From positions 132,323 through 196,322 of the forward strand of contig CAVZNV010000017.1 of assembly GCA_963776735.1 (NCBI GenBank): DNA of 64,000 bases. Reading direction: 5' to 3'. The translations under genes and the position numbers were made by a program. Source of the DNA: PALSA-612 sp963776735 (GTDB lineage: Bacteria; Actinomycetota; Thermoleophilia; Gaiellales; Gaiellaceae). Below the pieces are notes generated by a model. The model ran no database searches. It was not told where the DNA came from and saw only the letters and a program-made list of their open reading frames with translations. Positions 17,098 through 26,186 of the stretch are shown one piece after another; the first letter of the stretch is position 1; the number at the start of each line of letters is the position of its first letter.

Positions 17098-18171
17098 TGC
17101 GCGTCGGCATCTCGCTGCTCACGCTGGTTCCCGGCGTCGTCGGCGGATCGGAGACGTACGCGCGGGAGCTGACCCGTGCGCTCGCGCGCACCGGTGAGCT
17201 CGAGTACGAGGCCTTCGTGCCGGCGATCGCGCCCGACGCCGCCGACGGGCTCCCGACCCGCGTCGTGTCCGAGTACCGGGCGAGCACGTCGACGGCCGGC
17301 CGCGTCGCGGCGATGGCTCGCGCCTGGCTCACCCCCGGCCGGCTACGCCGCGCGATGGGCCTCGACGCGCTCGACGCCGTCCACTACCCGCTGAGTGTGG
17401 TGATCCCGCCCGCCGGCACCCGCCCGCCTGCGGCCGTGACCGTCCACGACCTCCAGCACGAGCTCTACCCGCAGTTCTTCACCCGTCCCGAGCTCGCCTA
17501 CCGGCGCCTCCTCTACAAGCAGGCCGTGACGTCGTGCCGGATCGTGATCGCGATCTCCGGGCACGCGCGCGAGACGCTGATCGCCCGCTATGGGCTCGAT
17601 TCGTCGCGCGTCGTCGCGATCCCGCTCGGCGTCGACCACGACGGGCTCGACGCCCGGAGAGGAGTCGCGCGAGCCGTTCCTGCTCTACCCGGCGAACCCG
17701 TGGCCGCACAAGAACCACGCGCGCCTCTACGAGGCGTTCGCGCGCGTGCGGCGCAACAGGCCGGAGCTGCGACTCGTCCTCACGGGGACGGGACACGCAG
17801 CGCAACTCCCGGACGGCGTCGAAAGCCGCGGGCGCGTGCAGTACGACGAGCTCGTCCACCTGTACCGGACTGCCTCAGCCCTCGTCTTCCCGAGCCTCTA
17901 CGAGGGATTCGGGCTGCCGCCGATCGAGGCGATGGCGTGCGGCTGTCCGGTCGCCTGTTCGAACGCCACCTCGCTGCCCGAGGTGTGCGGCGACGCTGCC
18001 GAGCTCTTCGATCCGCTGTCCGTCGAGGACATGGCCTGCGCGATCGAAGCCGTGCTTGCCGATCCCGAGCGGTACGCCGAGCGCGGAATCGCTCGCGCCC
18101 GCGCCTTCAGCTGGGGCTCGACTGCCCGAGCGCACGAGGACGTCTACCGGCGCCTGGCCGCCGAGGGATGA
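17097..18171 (+). CDS. GT4 family glycosyltransferase with an apparent +1 frameshift
   Basis: The N-terminal domain reads MRVGISLLTLVPGVVGGSET from GTG 17097, through VTVHDLQHELYPQF and VVAIPLGVDHDG. The C-terminal domain, LLYPANPWPHKNHARLYEAF to LVFPSLYEGFGLPPIEAMA with the EX7E glutamates, is in the next frame. They join at about 17652-17660 if one base is removed near GACGCCCGG (giving ...DPGEESREPF), and the total length of 3n+1 agrees. Both halves are otherwise intact, so the lesion is recent or a sequencing error. It overlaps the metal efflux gene by one base and the next gene by ATGA. Confidence 0.8.
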
Positions 18172-18794
18172 GCCGCTTCGTCGGTCGCGCGAACGCGGCC
18201 AAGCGCCTTGCGCCGCTAGACGGGACACCTGGCCGCTCGGTCTACGCGGACGGCGACGTCCGGCTCGAAACGGAGGGCGAGACGCTGGTCGTACGACCGG
18301 CGTTTCCGCTTCACCACGAGGCGGAGTACGACGTCGTCCGCGTCGCGCCGCTGCTGGACGAGATCTCCGAGGATCACCTCGTCGGCGTCGTGCTCGTGCG
18401 GCTCGGCGGCTACGCAGTCGGCGTGCTCGACGGCGAGCGCCTGGTCGCATCCAAGGTCGGGCAGCGGCTCGTCCACGGCCGTCACCGCGCGGGCGGATCG
18501 TCGGCGAACCGCTTTCGCCGGCGGCGCGAGGAGCAGGCGCGCGTCTTGCTGCTCGACGCCGGCGAGACCGCGGACCGGGTGCTCCAGCCGTTCCGCGACC
18601 GGCTCGACGCAACCGCTCTCGGCGGCGACCGAACGGCTGTGCGGCGGATGATCGAGTTCCGGCCGGAGCTCGCGTGGCTCGACGGCCTCGCGCTCCCACG
18701 CTTCCTGACCGTGCCCGATCCACGCCGAGCGGTACTCGACCGGATCGCCTACGACGTCTACGCCGTCGAGATCGAAGAACAGCCAGAGCCCTGA
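18168..18794 (+). CDS. acVLRF1-type peptidyl-tRNA hydrolase (Vms1-like release factor)
   Basis: This 208-residue protein resembles the actinobacterial VLRF1 family, relatives of eukaryotic Vms1/eRF1, which cleave the nascent chain from tRNA on stalled or split ribosomes. The diagnostic stretch is RAGGSSANRFRRRREEQ (residues 107-123), matching the family's GGxS-containing catalytic loop and the arginine-rich helix that contacts tRNA. The start at ATG 18168 overlaps the stop of the glycosyltransferase (ATGA). The location in a glycan locus is probably incidental. The assignment is from motif recognition; the glutamine found in the catalytic loop of some members is replaced by serine here. Confidence 0.75.
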   Translation: MSRFVGRANAAKRLAPLDGTPGRSVYADGDVRLETEGETLVVRPAFPLHHEAEYDVVRVAPLLDEISEDHLVGVVLVRLGGYAVGVLDGERLVASKVGQRLVHGRHRAGGSSANRFRRRREEQARVLLLDAGETADRVLQPFRDRLDATALGGDRTAVRRMIEFRPELAWLDGLALPRFLTVPDPRRAVLDRIAYDVYAVEIEEQPEP

Positions 18795-18945
18795 GCCCTG
18801 GCTGTGCCCCGCGCGGTACCCGACCGGGCAGCGCGGTGGGAAAGGCGGCACCAGGCCTGCGGCGAACCGGCGCCCCTTGCGCCCGGCCGAGTCTACAAGA
18901 GACGTGTTCCTAAAGTCAACGCCGCTGCGCCGTATGATCCGGCGC

Positions 18946-19842
18946 ATGCTCACTGCCCAAGGCGGGCTCTTCGCCCTGGGAACCGCCTCGCACGCATACC
19001 TCGAGTTCGATGCCGCCTCCGGCCGCAAACCGGAAGAGCTCGTGTTCGGGATCGCCTCGCTGCGCGAGCCACGGACGACGATGGGCGGCGTCAACCTCGT
19101 CGCCGGCTTCCGGCCGGAGACGTGGCGGGCGGTCGTGCCGGACGACGCTCCTGTCGATCTGAATGGGTTCAACGAGGCCGTCGCCGGGGTCGACGGATTC
19201 TCAATGCCGGCCACCCAGCACGACGCAGTGCTCTGGCTCTCGGGCGCGGCGTACGACGTGGTGTTCGACGTGGCGCGCGGCGCGATCGCCGAATTGCGCG
19301 GGCTCGCCGTCCTGGCCGACGAGACGTCGAGCTGGCCCTACCGGCACGACCGAGACCTGACCGGCTTCATCGACGGGAGCGAGAACCCGACGCTGATCGA
19401 GGCGCCCGAGTACGCCGTCGTGCCCGAGGGCAGCCCCGGCGCCGGCGGCTCTGTCCTGCTCCTGCAGAAGTGGACGCACGACGTCGCCGCCTGGGGGTCG
19501 CTCTCGGACGAGCAGCAGGAGCAGGTGATCGGCCGAACGAAGCCCGACAGCATCGAGCTCGACGACAAACCGGCCGACTCGCATGTGGCACGCTCGGACC
19601 AGGACACCTTCGGGCACATCTTCCGGCGGAACATGCCCTACGGCACGGTGACCGACCACGGGACGATGTTCGTCGGCTTCTGCTCCGAGCAGCGACCGCT
19701 GCAGACGATGCTGGAGAGCATGGCCGGCCTGGCCGACGGCCCGCGCGACGCGCTCACCCGGTACACGACGCCGCTGACCGGCGCCTACTACTTCGTCCCG
19801 TCGACCGAGGCGCTCCGCCGCCTGATCGGCGACGAGCCGTAG
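18946..19842 (+). CDS. Dyp-type heme peroxidase
   Basis: This is a dye-decolourising peroxidase (298 residues) that uses hydrogen peroxide to oxidise phenolic or dye-like substrates. The distal motif GFIDGSENP (140-148) holds the catalytic aspartate (143), DSHVARS holds the proximal heme histidine (213), and FRRNMPYG holds the distal arginine (227/228). There is no Tat or Sec signal at ATG 18946 (MLTAQGGLFALG), so it appears cytoplasmic; no obvious encapsulin-targeting tail is present. The start has no ribosome binding site, but TATGAT lies at 18933-18938, so a leaderless transcript is plausible. Confidence 0.9.
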   Translation: MLTAQGGLFALGTASHAYLEFDAASGRKPEELVFGIASLREPRTTMGGVNLVAGFRPETWRAVVPDDAPVDLNGFNEAVAGVDGFSMPATQHDAVLWLSGAAYDVVFDVARGAIAELRGLAVLADETSSWPYRHDRDLTGFIDGSENPTLIEAPEYAVVPEGSPGAGGSVLLLQKWTHDVAAWGSLSDEQQEQVIGRTKPDSIELDDKPADSHVARSDQDTFGHIFRRNMPYGTVTDHGTMFVGFCSEQRPLQTMLESMAGLADGPRDALTRYTTPLTGAYYFVPSTEALRRLIGDEP

Positions 19843-19880
19843 TTCACCGGATCGTCACCCGAACCTTCGGAGTTCTACCG

Positions 19881-20150
19881 ATGCCGTCTACCGACCCCGG
19901 CGCGATGCTCGGAGACATGAGCCTGGCGCTCGACGACGATATTGCCGCCCGGCTCGAGACGACGCGACGGGGGATCGAGGACGAGTTCGAGCATCTTCCG
20001 GCTGAGCAAGTCACCGCCCGGTTCGACCAGATCGTCGCGCAGCTGCTCTCCGAGGCGACCTTCGGTGACTTCATCCCTGTGCTCGCGTGGCGCTACTCGC
20101 GGGAAGAGCTGCGGATGGTGGAGTACCTGCCCGCCGAGTTTCGCGGTTGA
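19881..20150 (+). CDS. Small helical protein, three-helix-bundle-domain like
   Basis: This 89-residue acidic protein has GGAG eight bases before ATG 19881. Its second half (DEFEHLPAEQVTARFDQIVA, then LLSEATFGDFIPVLAWRY) resembles the small three-helix-bundle dimerisation domains found in Actinobacteria, though this is a by-eye match only. It follows the peroxidase by 38 bases on the same strand, so co-transcription is likely. A hairpin follows its stop directly. There is no signal peptide or metal motif. The function is unknown. Confidence 0.6.
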   Translation: MPSTDPGAMLGDMSLALDDDIAARLETTRRGIEDEFEHLPAEQVTARFDQIVAQLLSEATFGDFIPVLAWRYSREELRMVEYLPAEFRG

Positions 20151-20151
20151 C

Positions 20152-20171
20152 GAGAGCCGGTCGCGGCTCTC
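20152..20171. terminator. Hairpin between convergent genes
   Basis: GAGAGCCG (20152-20159), a four-base loop, and CGGCTCTC (20164-20171) form a perfect 8-bp stem starting two bases after the stop at 20150. It lies between convergent genes, so it may end transcription from the peroxidase side. There is no U-tract. Confidence 0.45.
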
Positions 20172-20306
20172 CCCTCGGAACCCGCGACCGGCGACTCGTC
20201 GTCGAGAGGACTCGGAGGGCTCAGCTCGGAAGAAGTCTCTCGGCCGGCACCGTACGGGCGCAGGCGGTGACGGTGTGGTGACCGGACGGAGTCGTGCCGG
20301 CGCGGA

Positions 20307-21281
20307 TCAGGCTGCCGGGCGCCACGCCGGGCTGCCGTCGATCGCACTGGCGGCCGTCAGCCGGCGGACGTGACTGCCGTCGCGGTTCATCAGGTAGAGC
20401 GTCGCATCGCGGACGAACGCGATCTGCCGTCCGTCCGGTGACCACGAAGGGTGAAAGTCGAGGGCTTCCGGCGTCAGCGCCCTGGGCCTGCGGCCGTTCG
20501 CACCGACGACGTGGATCCCGAAGCCGCTGCCCTTGCCGCCTGAATACGCGAGCTGCGCTCCGTCGGGCGACCACGCCGGCTCCGTCACGTTGCTCGAGAA
20601 CGGCGTCAGCTCACAGAGCCCGGTGCCGTCGGGCCGGATCAGGAACAGGGCCGAGCCGGTTCCCGCCTCGCGGCGCACGAAGGCGATCCGCGTGCCGTCC
20701 GGAGACCAGGCCGGATCGGTGTCCATGGTGTTCACGTCTCGCGTCAGCATCCTGGCGCCGTGCCCGCCGGGGCGAATGACGACGAGCCCCTCGCCGGCGC
20801 GCGAGAAGACGATCAGCTTGCCGTCGGGCGACCAGGACGGGCTCGAGTCGGGCGGCCGTCCCGGAGAGAGCCGCCGCGTGTGTGTGCCGTCGGCCCGCAT
20901 GACGTAGATCGCCGCATGGCCGGTCCGGTCGCTCTCGAACGCGATCGACCGCCCGTCCGGCGACCAGCTCGGCTCGTCCTGGAAGTTCTGGCGCGGGACA
21001 GGCACCTTCCGCGGCGGCGCCGGGCTGAGCCGATGCGCCGCTCCTCCGCGAGCCGTCGTCAGGAAGATCGCATAGTTCCCGGCCTGGTAGCGGACGAAGG
21101 CGATCGTGCCGTTCCCGGCACTCTTGGTCGTGACTCGCGTGCCTGTCGACGTGCTGCACGCGCTGCTGATGTGGGCACGAACCGTCACCGCACCGGCACC
21201 GCCGACTCCTGCCGTCGCCACGGCCACCATCGCGACGCAGACGGCGAGCCGGCGACGAGCTCTCATCCTCAAATGTGTCAC
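20307..21281 (-). CDS. Secreted beta-propeller protein (TolB/PD40 repeats)
   Basis: This 324-residue protein has an N-terminal signal sequence (RARRRLAVCVAMVAVATAG then VGGAGA) and at least five PD40 repeats with the signature PSWSPDGR/PAWSPDGT plus IAFVR or LAYSG strands, predicting a six-bladed propeller outside the cell. Such proteins bind ligands or partner proteins; no enzymatic residues are evident. The start may be GTG 21281 or ATG 21266, which is five codons later and gives a tidier signal peptide. A related protein lies at 42415-43353. The gene is convergent with the peroxidase unit and divergent from the reductase at 21476. Confidence 0.8.
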   Translation of the reverse strand: MTHLRMRARRRLAVCVAMVAVATAGVGGAGAVTVRAHISSACSTSTGTRVTTKSAGNGTIAFVRYQAGNYAIFLTTARGGAAHRLSPAPPRKVPVPRQNFQDEPSWSPDGRSIAFESDRTGHAAIYVMRADGTHTRRLSPGRPPDSSPSWSPDGKLIVFSRAGEGLVVIRPGGHGARMLTRDVNTMDTDPAWSPDGTRIAFVRREAGTGSALFLIRPDGTGLCELTPFSSNVTEPAWSPDGAQLAYSGGKGSGFGIHVVGANGRRPRALTPEALDFHPSWSPDGRQIAFVRDATLYLMNRDGSHVRRLTAASAIDGSPAWRPAA

Positions 21282-21475
21282 CTGTAGCGAGGTACGCCAA
21301 ACGCGGGCGAGTGGATGCGGCCGATTCAGTCTCCGTCAAGCGAGTTCGCGTACTCGGCGTGCGGCGTGGTGAACAGCTTCTGCTCCGACCGCCCGCCGAT
21401 CGACAGGGTCCCGTGCCCGAACGGCGCCGTCGAGGAGGAGGGGCAACCGGCGCATCGTTCTGAGATTGTGTCCGC

Positions 21476-22399
21476 ATGCGGATCGCCGTCGTCGGGGCAG
21501 GCGCGATGGGCTCGGTCTACGCCGCGCTGCTCGCATCCGCCGGCAACGACGTCTGGGCCGTCGACGTCGACGCAGCGCACGTCGAGGCGATCCGCGCCCG
21601 GGGCCTGCACGTCGAAGGAGCGAGCGGCAACCGCACGGCGCGCATCGGCGCGACGACCGACCCGGCCGAGGTCGGCGGGGCCGAACTGGTCGTGATCGCG
21701 ACCAAGTCGATGCACGCGGCCGACGCCGCGCGATCCGCGTTGCCGCTCGTCGGCGAGGAGACAACCGTGCTGACCATCCAGAACGGGCTCGGCGCGTCCG
21801 ACGCCGTCGCGGAGATCGTCGGCAGCGCGCGTCTGATGGTCGGCGTCGCCGGAGGCTTCGGCGCGTCGATGCTCGCTCCCGGACACGTCCACCACCACGG
21901 CCTCGAGCTCGTCCGTCTCGGCGAGCACGAGGGCCTGGCGACCGGGCGCACGGAGCGAGTCGCCGATCTCTGGCGCGGCGCCGGCTTCGCAGTCAGGACG
22001 TACGACGACGTGCCGCGGCTCCAGTGGGAGAAGCTGATCTGCAACGCCTGCTACTCAGGCCTCTGCGGAGTGCTGGAGCTGACGATCGGCGAGGTGATCG
22101 ACAACTCGCACGCGTGGGCGATGGCCTCGCGCTGCGCCGAGGAGGCGCTCGACGTCGCCCGCGCGAGCGGGGTCGAGCTCGAGATCGACGACTGCGAGCG
22201 TTTCGTCCGCGAGTACGGGTCGGCGATTCGCGACGCCCGGCCGTCGGTGCTCCTCGACCTGCTCGCCGGACGGCCGACCGAGGTCGAGTGGATCAACGGC
22301 TCGGTTCCGCGCGAGGGCGCCAAGGTCGGCGTGCCGGCACCGACCAACGAGCTGATCACGACCCTCGTCCTGGCGAAGGAGCGTGCGGGCGCTCGCTGA
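21476..22399 (+). CDS. panE: 2-dehydropantoate 2-reductase family protein
   Basis: This is a ketopantoate reductase, which uses NADPH to reduce 2-dehydropantoate to pantoate for pantothenate and CoA synthesis. The Rossmann start MRIAVVGAGAMGSVYAALLA, the loop VIATKSMHAADAA (the catalytic lysine appears as TKS), QNGLGASDAV and the helical domain with WEKLICNACYSGLCGVLELT and ARPSVLLDLLAGRPTEVEW are all typical. The length of 307 residues is normal. The 17-base overlap with the following nucleotidyltransferase implies an operon. PanE-like paralogues with other 2-keto acid substrates exist, so the substrate is likely rather than proven. Confidence 0.85.
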   Translation: MRIAVVGAGAMGSVYAALLASAGNDVWAVDVDAAHVEAIRARGLHVEGASGNRTARIGATTDPAEVGGAELVVIATKSMHAADAARSALPLVGEETTVLTIQNGLGASDAVAEIVGSARLMVGVAGGFGASMLAPGHVHHHGLELVRLGEHEGLATGRTERVADLWRGAGFAVRTYDDVPRLQWEKLICNACYSGLCGVLELTIGEVIDNSHAWAMASRCAEEALDVARASGVELEIDDCERFVREYGSAIRDARPSVLLDLLAGRPTEVEWINGSVPREGAKVGVPAPTNELITTLVLAKERAGAR

Positions 22400-23108
22400 A
22401 ACGCTCGCCGCGTCGCTGGCCGAGCGGGGCGCCGTGGCGGTGGCGGTCGTCGGCAGTCACGCCCGCGGCGACGCAGGTCCCGACTCCGACCTCGACCTCG
22501 CGGTCGTCGGCGTGGGCCCGCACTACCGCCTCGAGGCGCACGACACCACACTTGTGTCGATCGGATGGGCGACGGAGGACGAGCAGCGGCGGCGGCTCTA
22601 CGATCCGGCGTGGCTCGGCACGCACGTCACGGGCTGGCGGGAGGCGGTGGCGGTGTTCGATCCGGACGGCATCGCCGAGTCGATCCAGGCAGAGGCGACC
22701 GCCTGGACGTGGGACGGCGTCGCAGCGGAGTGCGACCGCTGGGCGGCGGACGAGCTCACCGGCCTCGCCGAAGAGGTTTTGAAGCTCCGCGCGAGCCTGC
22801 GCGAGGGCCGGGTGACGACCGCGAGCGTCCAGCGCTCGATCCTCTCGTTGCGGCTGGCGAAGCTCGTCGCCGTCCGCCGCCGAATCCTCTACGGCAGCGA
22901 GAACGGGCTCTGGGACGAGGTCTCGGCCGCGGTGGGCGCCGAGTGGACAGCCGCGCAACGCGCCGCACTCGGCCTCGACGGAGCGACATGGGAGTCGAGT
23001 TGCCACGCGGCGCTCGATCTCTACGCGCAGGCCGTCGCGGAGCTCGCGACGGTCCTGGACGACGATCAGCGCGAGGTAATCGCGCTCAGCTCTCCGCGAG
23101 CACGATGA
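22383..23108 (+). CDS. Nucleotidyltransferase-domain protein (MNT/KNTase-like)
   Basis: The protein (241 residues) begins with a nucleotidyltransferase fold. The motif GSHARGDAGPDSDLDL (about 24-39) has the GS and the two metal-binding aspartates expected of this superfamily. The remaining 150 residues form a helical domain. Such proteins may AMPylate or adenylylate a partner, a sugar or a drug; there is no HEPN partner next to it, so a toxin-antitoxin role is not supported. The start is GTG 22383, overlapping panE by 17 bases, with AGGAG unusually close upstream. Its 3' end overlaps the convergent channel gene by 23 bases. Confidence 0.7.
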   Translation: MRALAETLAASLAERGAVAVAVVGSHARGDAGPDSDLDLAVVGVGPHYRLEAHDTTLVSIGWATEDEQRRRLYDPAWLGTHVTGWREAVAVFDPDGIAESIQAEATAWTWDGVAAECDRWAADELTGLAEEVLKLRASLREGRVTTASVQRSILSLRLAKLVAVRRRILYGSENGLWDEVSAAVGAEWTAAQRAALGLDGATWESSCHAALDLYAQAVAELATVLDDDQREVIALSSPRAR

Positions 23109-24984
23109 CGCGGTCGGCGTCGGCGAGCGTGACCTCGCTCGATTTCGACGGGTTGACGACGACGCCGAAGCCCTGGGCCGCATCGGTCGAGATCGCCGCC
23201 CGCCGGTAGCCGATCGCCACCTCGCCGCGCCGGCGCGACGCCTCGAGGATCGTCGCGAAGCTGACCGGCCGCCCGGTCTGCACGTACTGCGCTGCGGGCT
23301 TGAGGTAGATCTCCGAGCCCTCGGCGCCGAGCAGATCCTCGAACACGGGCGCGAGTTCCCGGTTCTCCGAGATCTGGGCGATCATCAGCGCCACCAGCTT
23401 CTCGCTGACGATCACGTCGTCCACCTTCGTGACCTGCGCGAGCTGGCGGTTGCGGTCGTCGAGCATCTCGCTGACGATCGTGAAGCCGGCGTTGTCGCGG
23501 CTCGCGATGTCACGGAGGTGGAGCAACGTCATCAGCGTCCGCGCGTCGGCATGCTGGGGATCGGCGTCGTCGGAGCAGGAGACGATCACGCTGTCGTACG
23601 TGCCCGGCTCGAGAGCCTCGAGCGTGCGCCGGTCGGTCGTGTCGCCGTGCCTGAAGCCCAGCGCGAGACCGTTGGACACGAACCCGGCCACCGCCCCCTC
23701 GCCCTCGCCGGAGTCGGCCGCGATCGTCACCGTCGAGCCGTCTGCGAGGTATTCGCGAAGCTCACGGACGACGCTCGGCGAGCGAGAGTTCCAGCCGAGC
23801 ATCAGCACCCGCCGGGGCCGGTCGTCGGCAGGCGGCTCCGCGACGATCGCGTCCGTGTCGACCGTGCCGCGGCTCGCCGCAGCCGTCGCGAGCACCGAGT
23901 CGTCCTCTGCGATCACGACGACGCGGTCGCCCACCTCGATCAGGGTCTCCGCGGGCGGATTCAGCTTGACGACCCCTGCCGCCGATGCGACGCCGATCAC
24001 GGAGCAGGTCTCGTAGCCGAAGAGTGCGTCGGCGAACGTCCGCCCGACGAGCGTGGGGTTGTCGTGGAAGTAGATCTCGTCGCCGCCGAAGTCGAGGAGC
24101 TCCGTGTAGACGATCGACAGGCCTGACTGCCGCGACGCCTGGACGAGCAGCCGGGAGATCGTGTCGCCCCGGTCGATTAGCACGGCTTCCGAGCCGCCGA
24201 CGAGACGCGCCGCCTCGAGATTCGAGGCGTCCTGGATCTCGGCGACGATCGAGTACGCCTCGGGCCGCCGGTCGGGCGCCTGCGTCAACGCCAGGATCGT
24301 CTTGATCACCTCCGCGTCGGGGTGATCGGAGCCGCCCGAGAGCACGATGATCGACCTCGCCTCCTGCGGGTTGACCATGGCCAGGTCGCTCAGATCGATG
24401 GGGCTTCCCGTCCGGCAGACGACGCGCGTCTTGCCGAGGTCGCCGCACCGCTGGCGGATCGCATCCTCCATCTCGACCTTGTCCTGCTCGGCCAGGACGA
24501 CCGCGACCGGCTTGCGCTCGCTCTCGTTCGCGATCGCGAGCTCGGAGAGGATCGTGAAGATCGAGTCCGACCAGTCGAGGATCAGCGTGTGCCCGTGCTC
24601 GATCACGAACGAGCGACCCTTGCGCAGGTCGCCCAGCTTCGAGTCGAGCCCGGTAGCGATCACGCCGATCAGCGCGCTGACGATGAAGATGCCGCCGAGC
24701 GTGACGAGCAGCATCAGGATCAGGAAGGCCCAGCCGCCGACGTCGTTGCCGATCGTGCCCGGGTCGAGCGTGTGCAGCAGGACGAGGTAGAGCTGCCGGA
24801 ACAACCCGACGTGGTGGCCGGCGGTGTTCTTCGGGCTGAGCCCGGAGAGGAGCACGATCACCGTGAAGACGACGATCAGGACGACGGTCGCAAGCCCGAG
24901 CCAGGCGACGAGCGCGACCGTGCCCTTCGACATGGTGTTGTCGAAGGCGTAGCGGAGCCGCTCTTTGCGAGTCGGGGTTCTCAT
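23086..24984 (-). CDS. CASTOR/POLLUX-like ion channel with RCK-type domains
   Basis: This 632-residue membrane protein resembles plant CASTOR/POLLUX and bacterial relatives. It has a first helix (ALVAWLGLATVVLIVVFTVI), a pore region (LLHTLDPGTIGNDVGGWAF) and a second helix (LVTLGGIFIVSALIGVIATG), then two Rossmann/RCK-type cytoplasmic units, one starting HTLILDWSDSIFTIL and one starting RRVLMLGWNSRSPSVVREL. TrkA_C-like parts follow each. It probably gates potassium or another cation in response to a bound ligand. ATG 24984 (MRTPTRKERLRYAF) has AGGTGG upstream; the longer frame to 25074 is less likely. It is divergent from the ArsR regulator, with 95 bases between starts. Confidence 0.85.
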   Translation of the reverse strand: MRTPTRKERLRYAFDNTMSKGTVALVAWLGLATVVLIVVFTVIVLLSGLSPKNTAGHHVGLFRQLYLVLLHTLDPGTIGNDVGGWAFLILMLLVTLGGIFIVSALIGVIATGLDSKLGDLRKGRSFVIEHGHTLILDWSDSIFTILSELAIANESERKPVAVVLAEQDKVEMEDAIRQRCGDLGKTRVVCRTGSPIDLSDLAMVNPQEARSIIVLSGGSDHPDAEVIKTILALTQAPDRRPEAYSIVAEIQDASNLEAARLVGGSEAVLIDRGDTISRLLVQASRQSGLSIVYTELLDFGGDEIYFHDNPTLVGRTFADALFGYETCSVIGVASAAGVVKLNPPAETLIEVGDRVVVIAEDDSVLATAAASRGTVDTDAIVAEPPADDRPRRVLMLGWNSRSPSVVRELREYLADGSTVTIAADSGEGEGAVAGFVSNGLALGFRHGDTTDRRTLEALEPGTYDSVIVSCSDDADPQHADARTLMTLLHLRDIASRDNAGFTIVSEMLDDRNRQLAQVTKVDDVIVSEKLVALMIAQISENRELAPVFEDLLGAEGSEIYLKPAAQYVQTGRPVSFATILEASRRRGEVAIGYRRAAISTDAAQGFGVVVNPSKSSEVTLADADRVIVLAES

Positions 24985-25079
24985 CGGTAGGCCCACCTGC
25001 GGGCCGGACGATCCTATGACCTGAACCGGATCGTCACGCCGCGAACCAACATTCCGCCACGTACCGCGTCGCATCCGAC

Positions 25080-26168
25080 ATGATCCGGTTCCGGCTCACC
25101 CCGGCACGGCCGGCCGACTGCATCGCCTTCGAGTACTCGCCTCTCGTCGAGTGCCTGATGAGCCTCCACGTCCTCGCCAGGCCGCGTGTGCACGCACTGC
25201 GGCACGGGTGGGTACGTGAGATGCGCTCTCTCGACCGACGGCTGCGCCGGCGCATCGACGCCTTCGCGTTCGCGTTCGCCCAGCCGGCTCCCGACCTCTT
25301 CCTCCTCCGGGCCGGCGAGGACGCACGGACGCTCGCCGACCAGCTGGCGAGGATCGACCGGCACCCGGCGCGGACGATCCGGGAGGGATTCGGGCTTGGG
25401 CCCGGCAGCCTCTACGGCGAGACGCGGGAGCAGGCGCTTGCCTGGGCGGCGGCGAACGAGCCAGGCTCGCTCGAGGCGATCGCTCTGCTCGCTGACGACC
25501 CTCGCGAGTTCGCCCGGCAGTACGCGGAGCTGGTCGAGGCGTACTGGCGCGCCGCGTTCGCCGAGGAGTGGCGGCGCGTCGAGCCGCTCCTGCAGGACTC
25601 GGTGGCGGAGGACAGGCGGTTGATGGCGAACTCGGGCGTGTGGCCGTTCCTCGCACGGCTGCCCGGCAAGTGGCGGATCGCGCCGGAGGCGGCCGAGCTG
25701 CAGTGCTGCTGCGACGTCGAGTCCGCGCCCGAGCTGCATCCGGGCTCCCGGCTCGTTCTCAGCCCGAGCACGTTCATCTGGCCGCACTCGGCCGCCAACG
25801 CGGATCCGCGGTGGCCGAGCTGGATCACGTACCCGGCCGTATGCGCGGTCCGGGGGTCCTTGCCCGATCGCCCACCGGCCGGGCTGGTCGACTCGCTGCG
25901 GGCGCTCGGGGACGAGACTCGTCTGCGGGTGCTGAAGGCGATCGCCGCCAGCCCGCGGACGACCCAGGAGCTCGCGCCGATCGTCGGTCTGACGGTCACC
26001 GGGCTCTCGAAGAGCCTGCTCCGCCTCGCGGATGCCGGCCTCGTCGAGGGCCGGCGCGAGGGCAAGTTCGTCGTCTACAGCCTGACGCCCGAGTGCGTTG
26101 TCGCCGCGTCGCCTGCGCTCCGCAGCTTCCTGTTCGCCGACGGACCGGCGCCCGACCTCGCCGCTTGA
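25080..26168 (+). CDS. ArsR-family winged-helix regulator with DUF5937-type N-terminal domain
   Basis: The protein (362 residues) has an N-terminal region of about 250 residues (IRFRLTPARPADCIAFEYSP) like the DUF5937 domain found in actinobacterial regulators, and a C-terminal ArsR-type winged helix (about 265-345): DSLRALGDETRLRVLKAIAA, then LAPIVGLTVTGLSKSLLRLA as the recognition region and the wing GLVEGRREGKFVVYSLTP. It likely binds DNA as a dimer and senses a small molecule through the large N-terminal part. The target is unknown; the divergent channel gene and the binding-protein gene just downstream are candidates. Two adjacent cysteines (QCCCDV) could bind metal or be redox sensitive. 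Confidence 0.8.
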   Translation: MIRFRLTPARPADCIAFEYSPLVECLMSLHVLARPRVHALRHGWVREMRSLDRRLRRRIDAFAFAFAQPAPDLFLLRAGEDARTLADQLARIDRHPARTIREGFGLGPGSLYGETREQALAWAAANEPGSLEAIALLADDPREFARQYAELVEAYWRAAFAEEWRRVEPLLQDSVAEDRRLMANSGVWPFLARLPGKWRIAPEAAELQCCCDVESAPELHPGSRLVLSPSTFIWPHSAANADPRWPSWITYPAVCAVRGSLPDRPPAGLVDSLRALGDETRLRVLKAIAASPRTTQELAPIVGLTVTGLSKSLLRLADAGLVEGRREGKFVVYSLTPECVVAASPALRSFLFADGPAPDLAA

Positions 26169-26186
26169 TCCTCTCTTCGGAGGATC
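26167..26186 (+). terminator. Hairpin after the ArsR-type gene
   Basis: GATCCTC (26167-26173) and GAGGATC (26180-26186) form a 7-bp stem around a TCTTCG loop, overlapping the stop codon at 26168. It is placed to end the regulator transcript before the binding-protein gene. There is no U-tract, so it is a weak call. Confidence 0.35.

Noticed and set aside
18946..19842. Encapsulin cargo peroxidase
   Set aside because: No encapsulin shell gene is in the window and the C-terminus lacks an obvious targeting tail.
22383..23108. Toxin-antitoxin (MNT/HEPN) module
   Set aside because: The nucleotidyltransferase is much longer than MNT antitoxins and no HEPN gene lies next to it.
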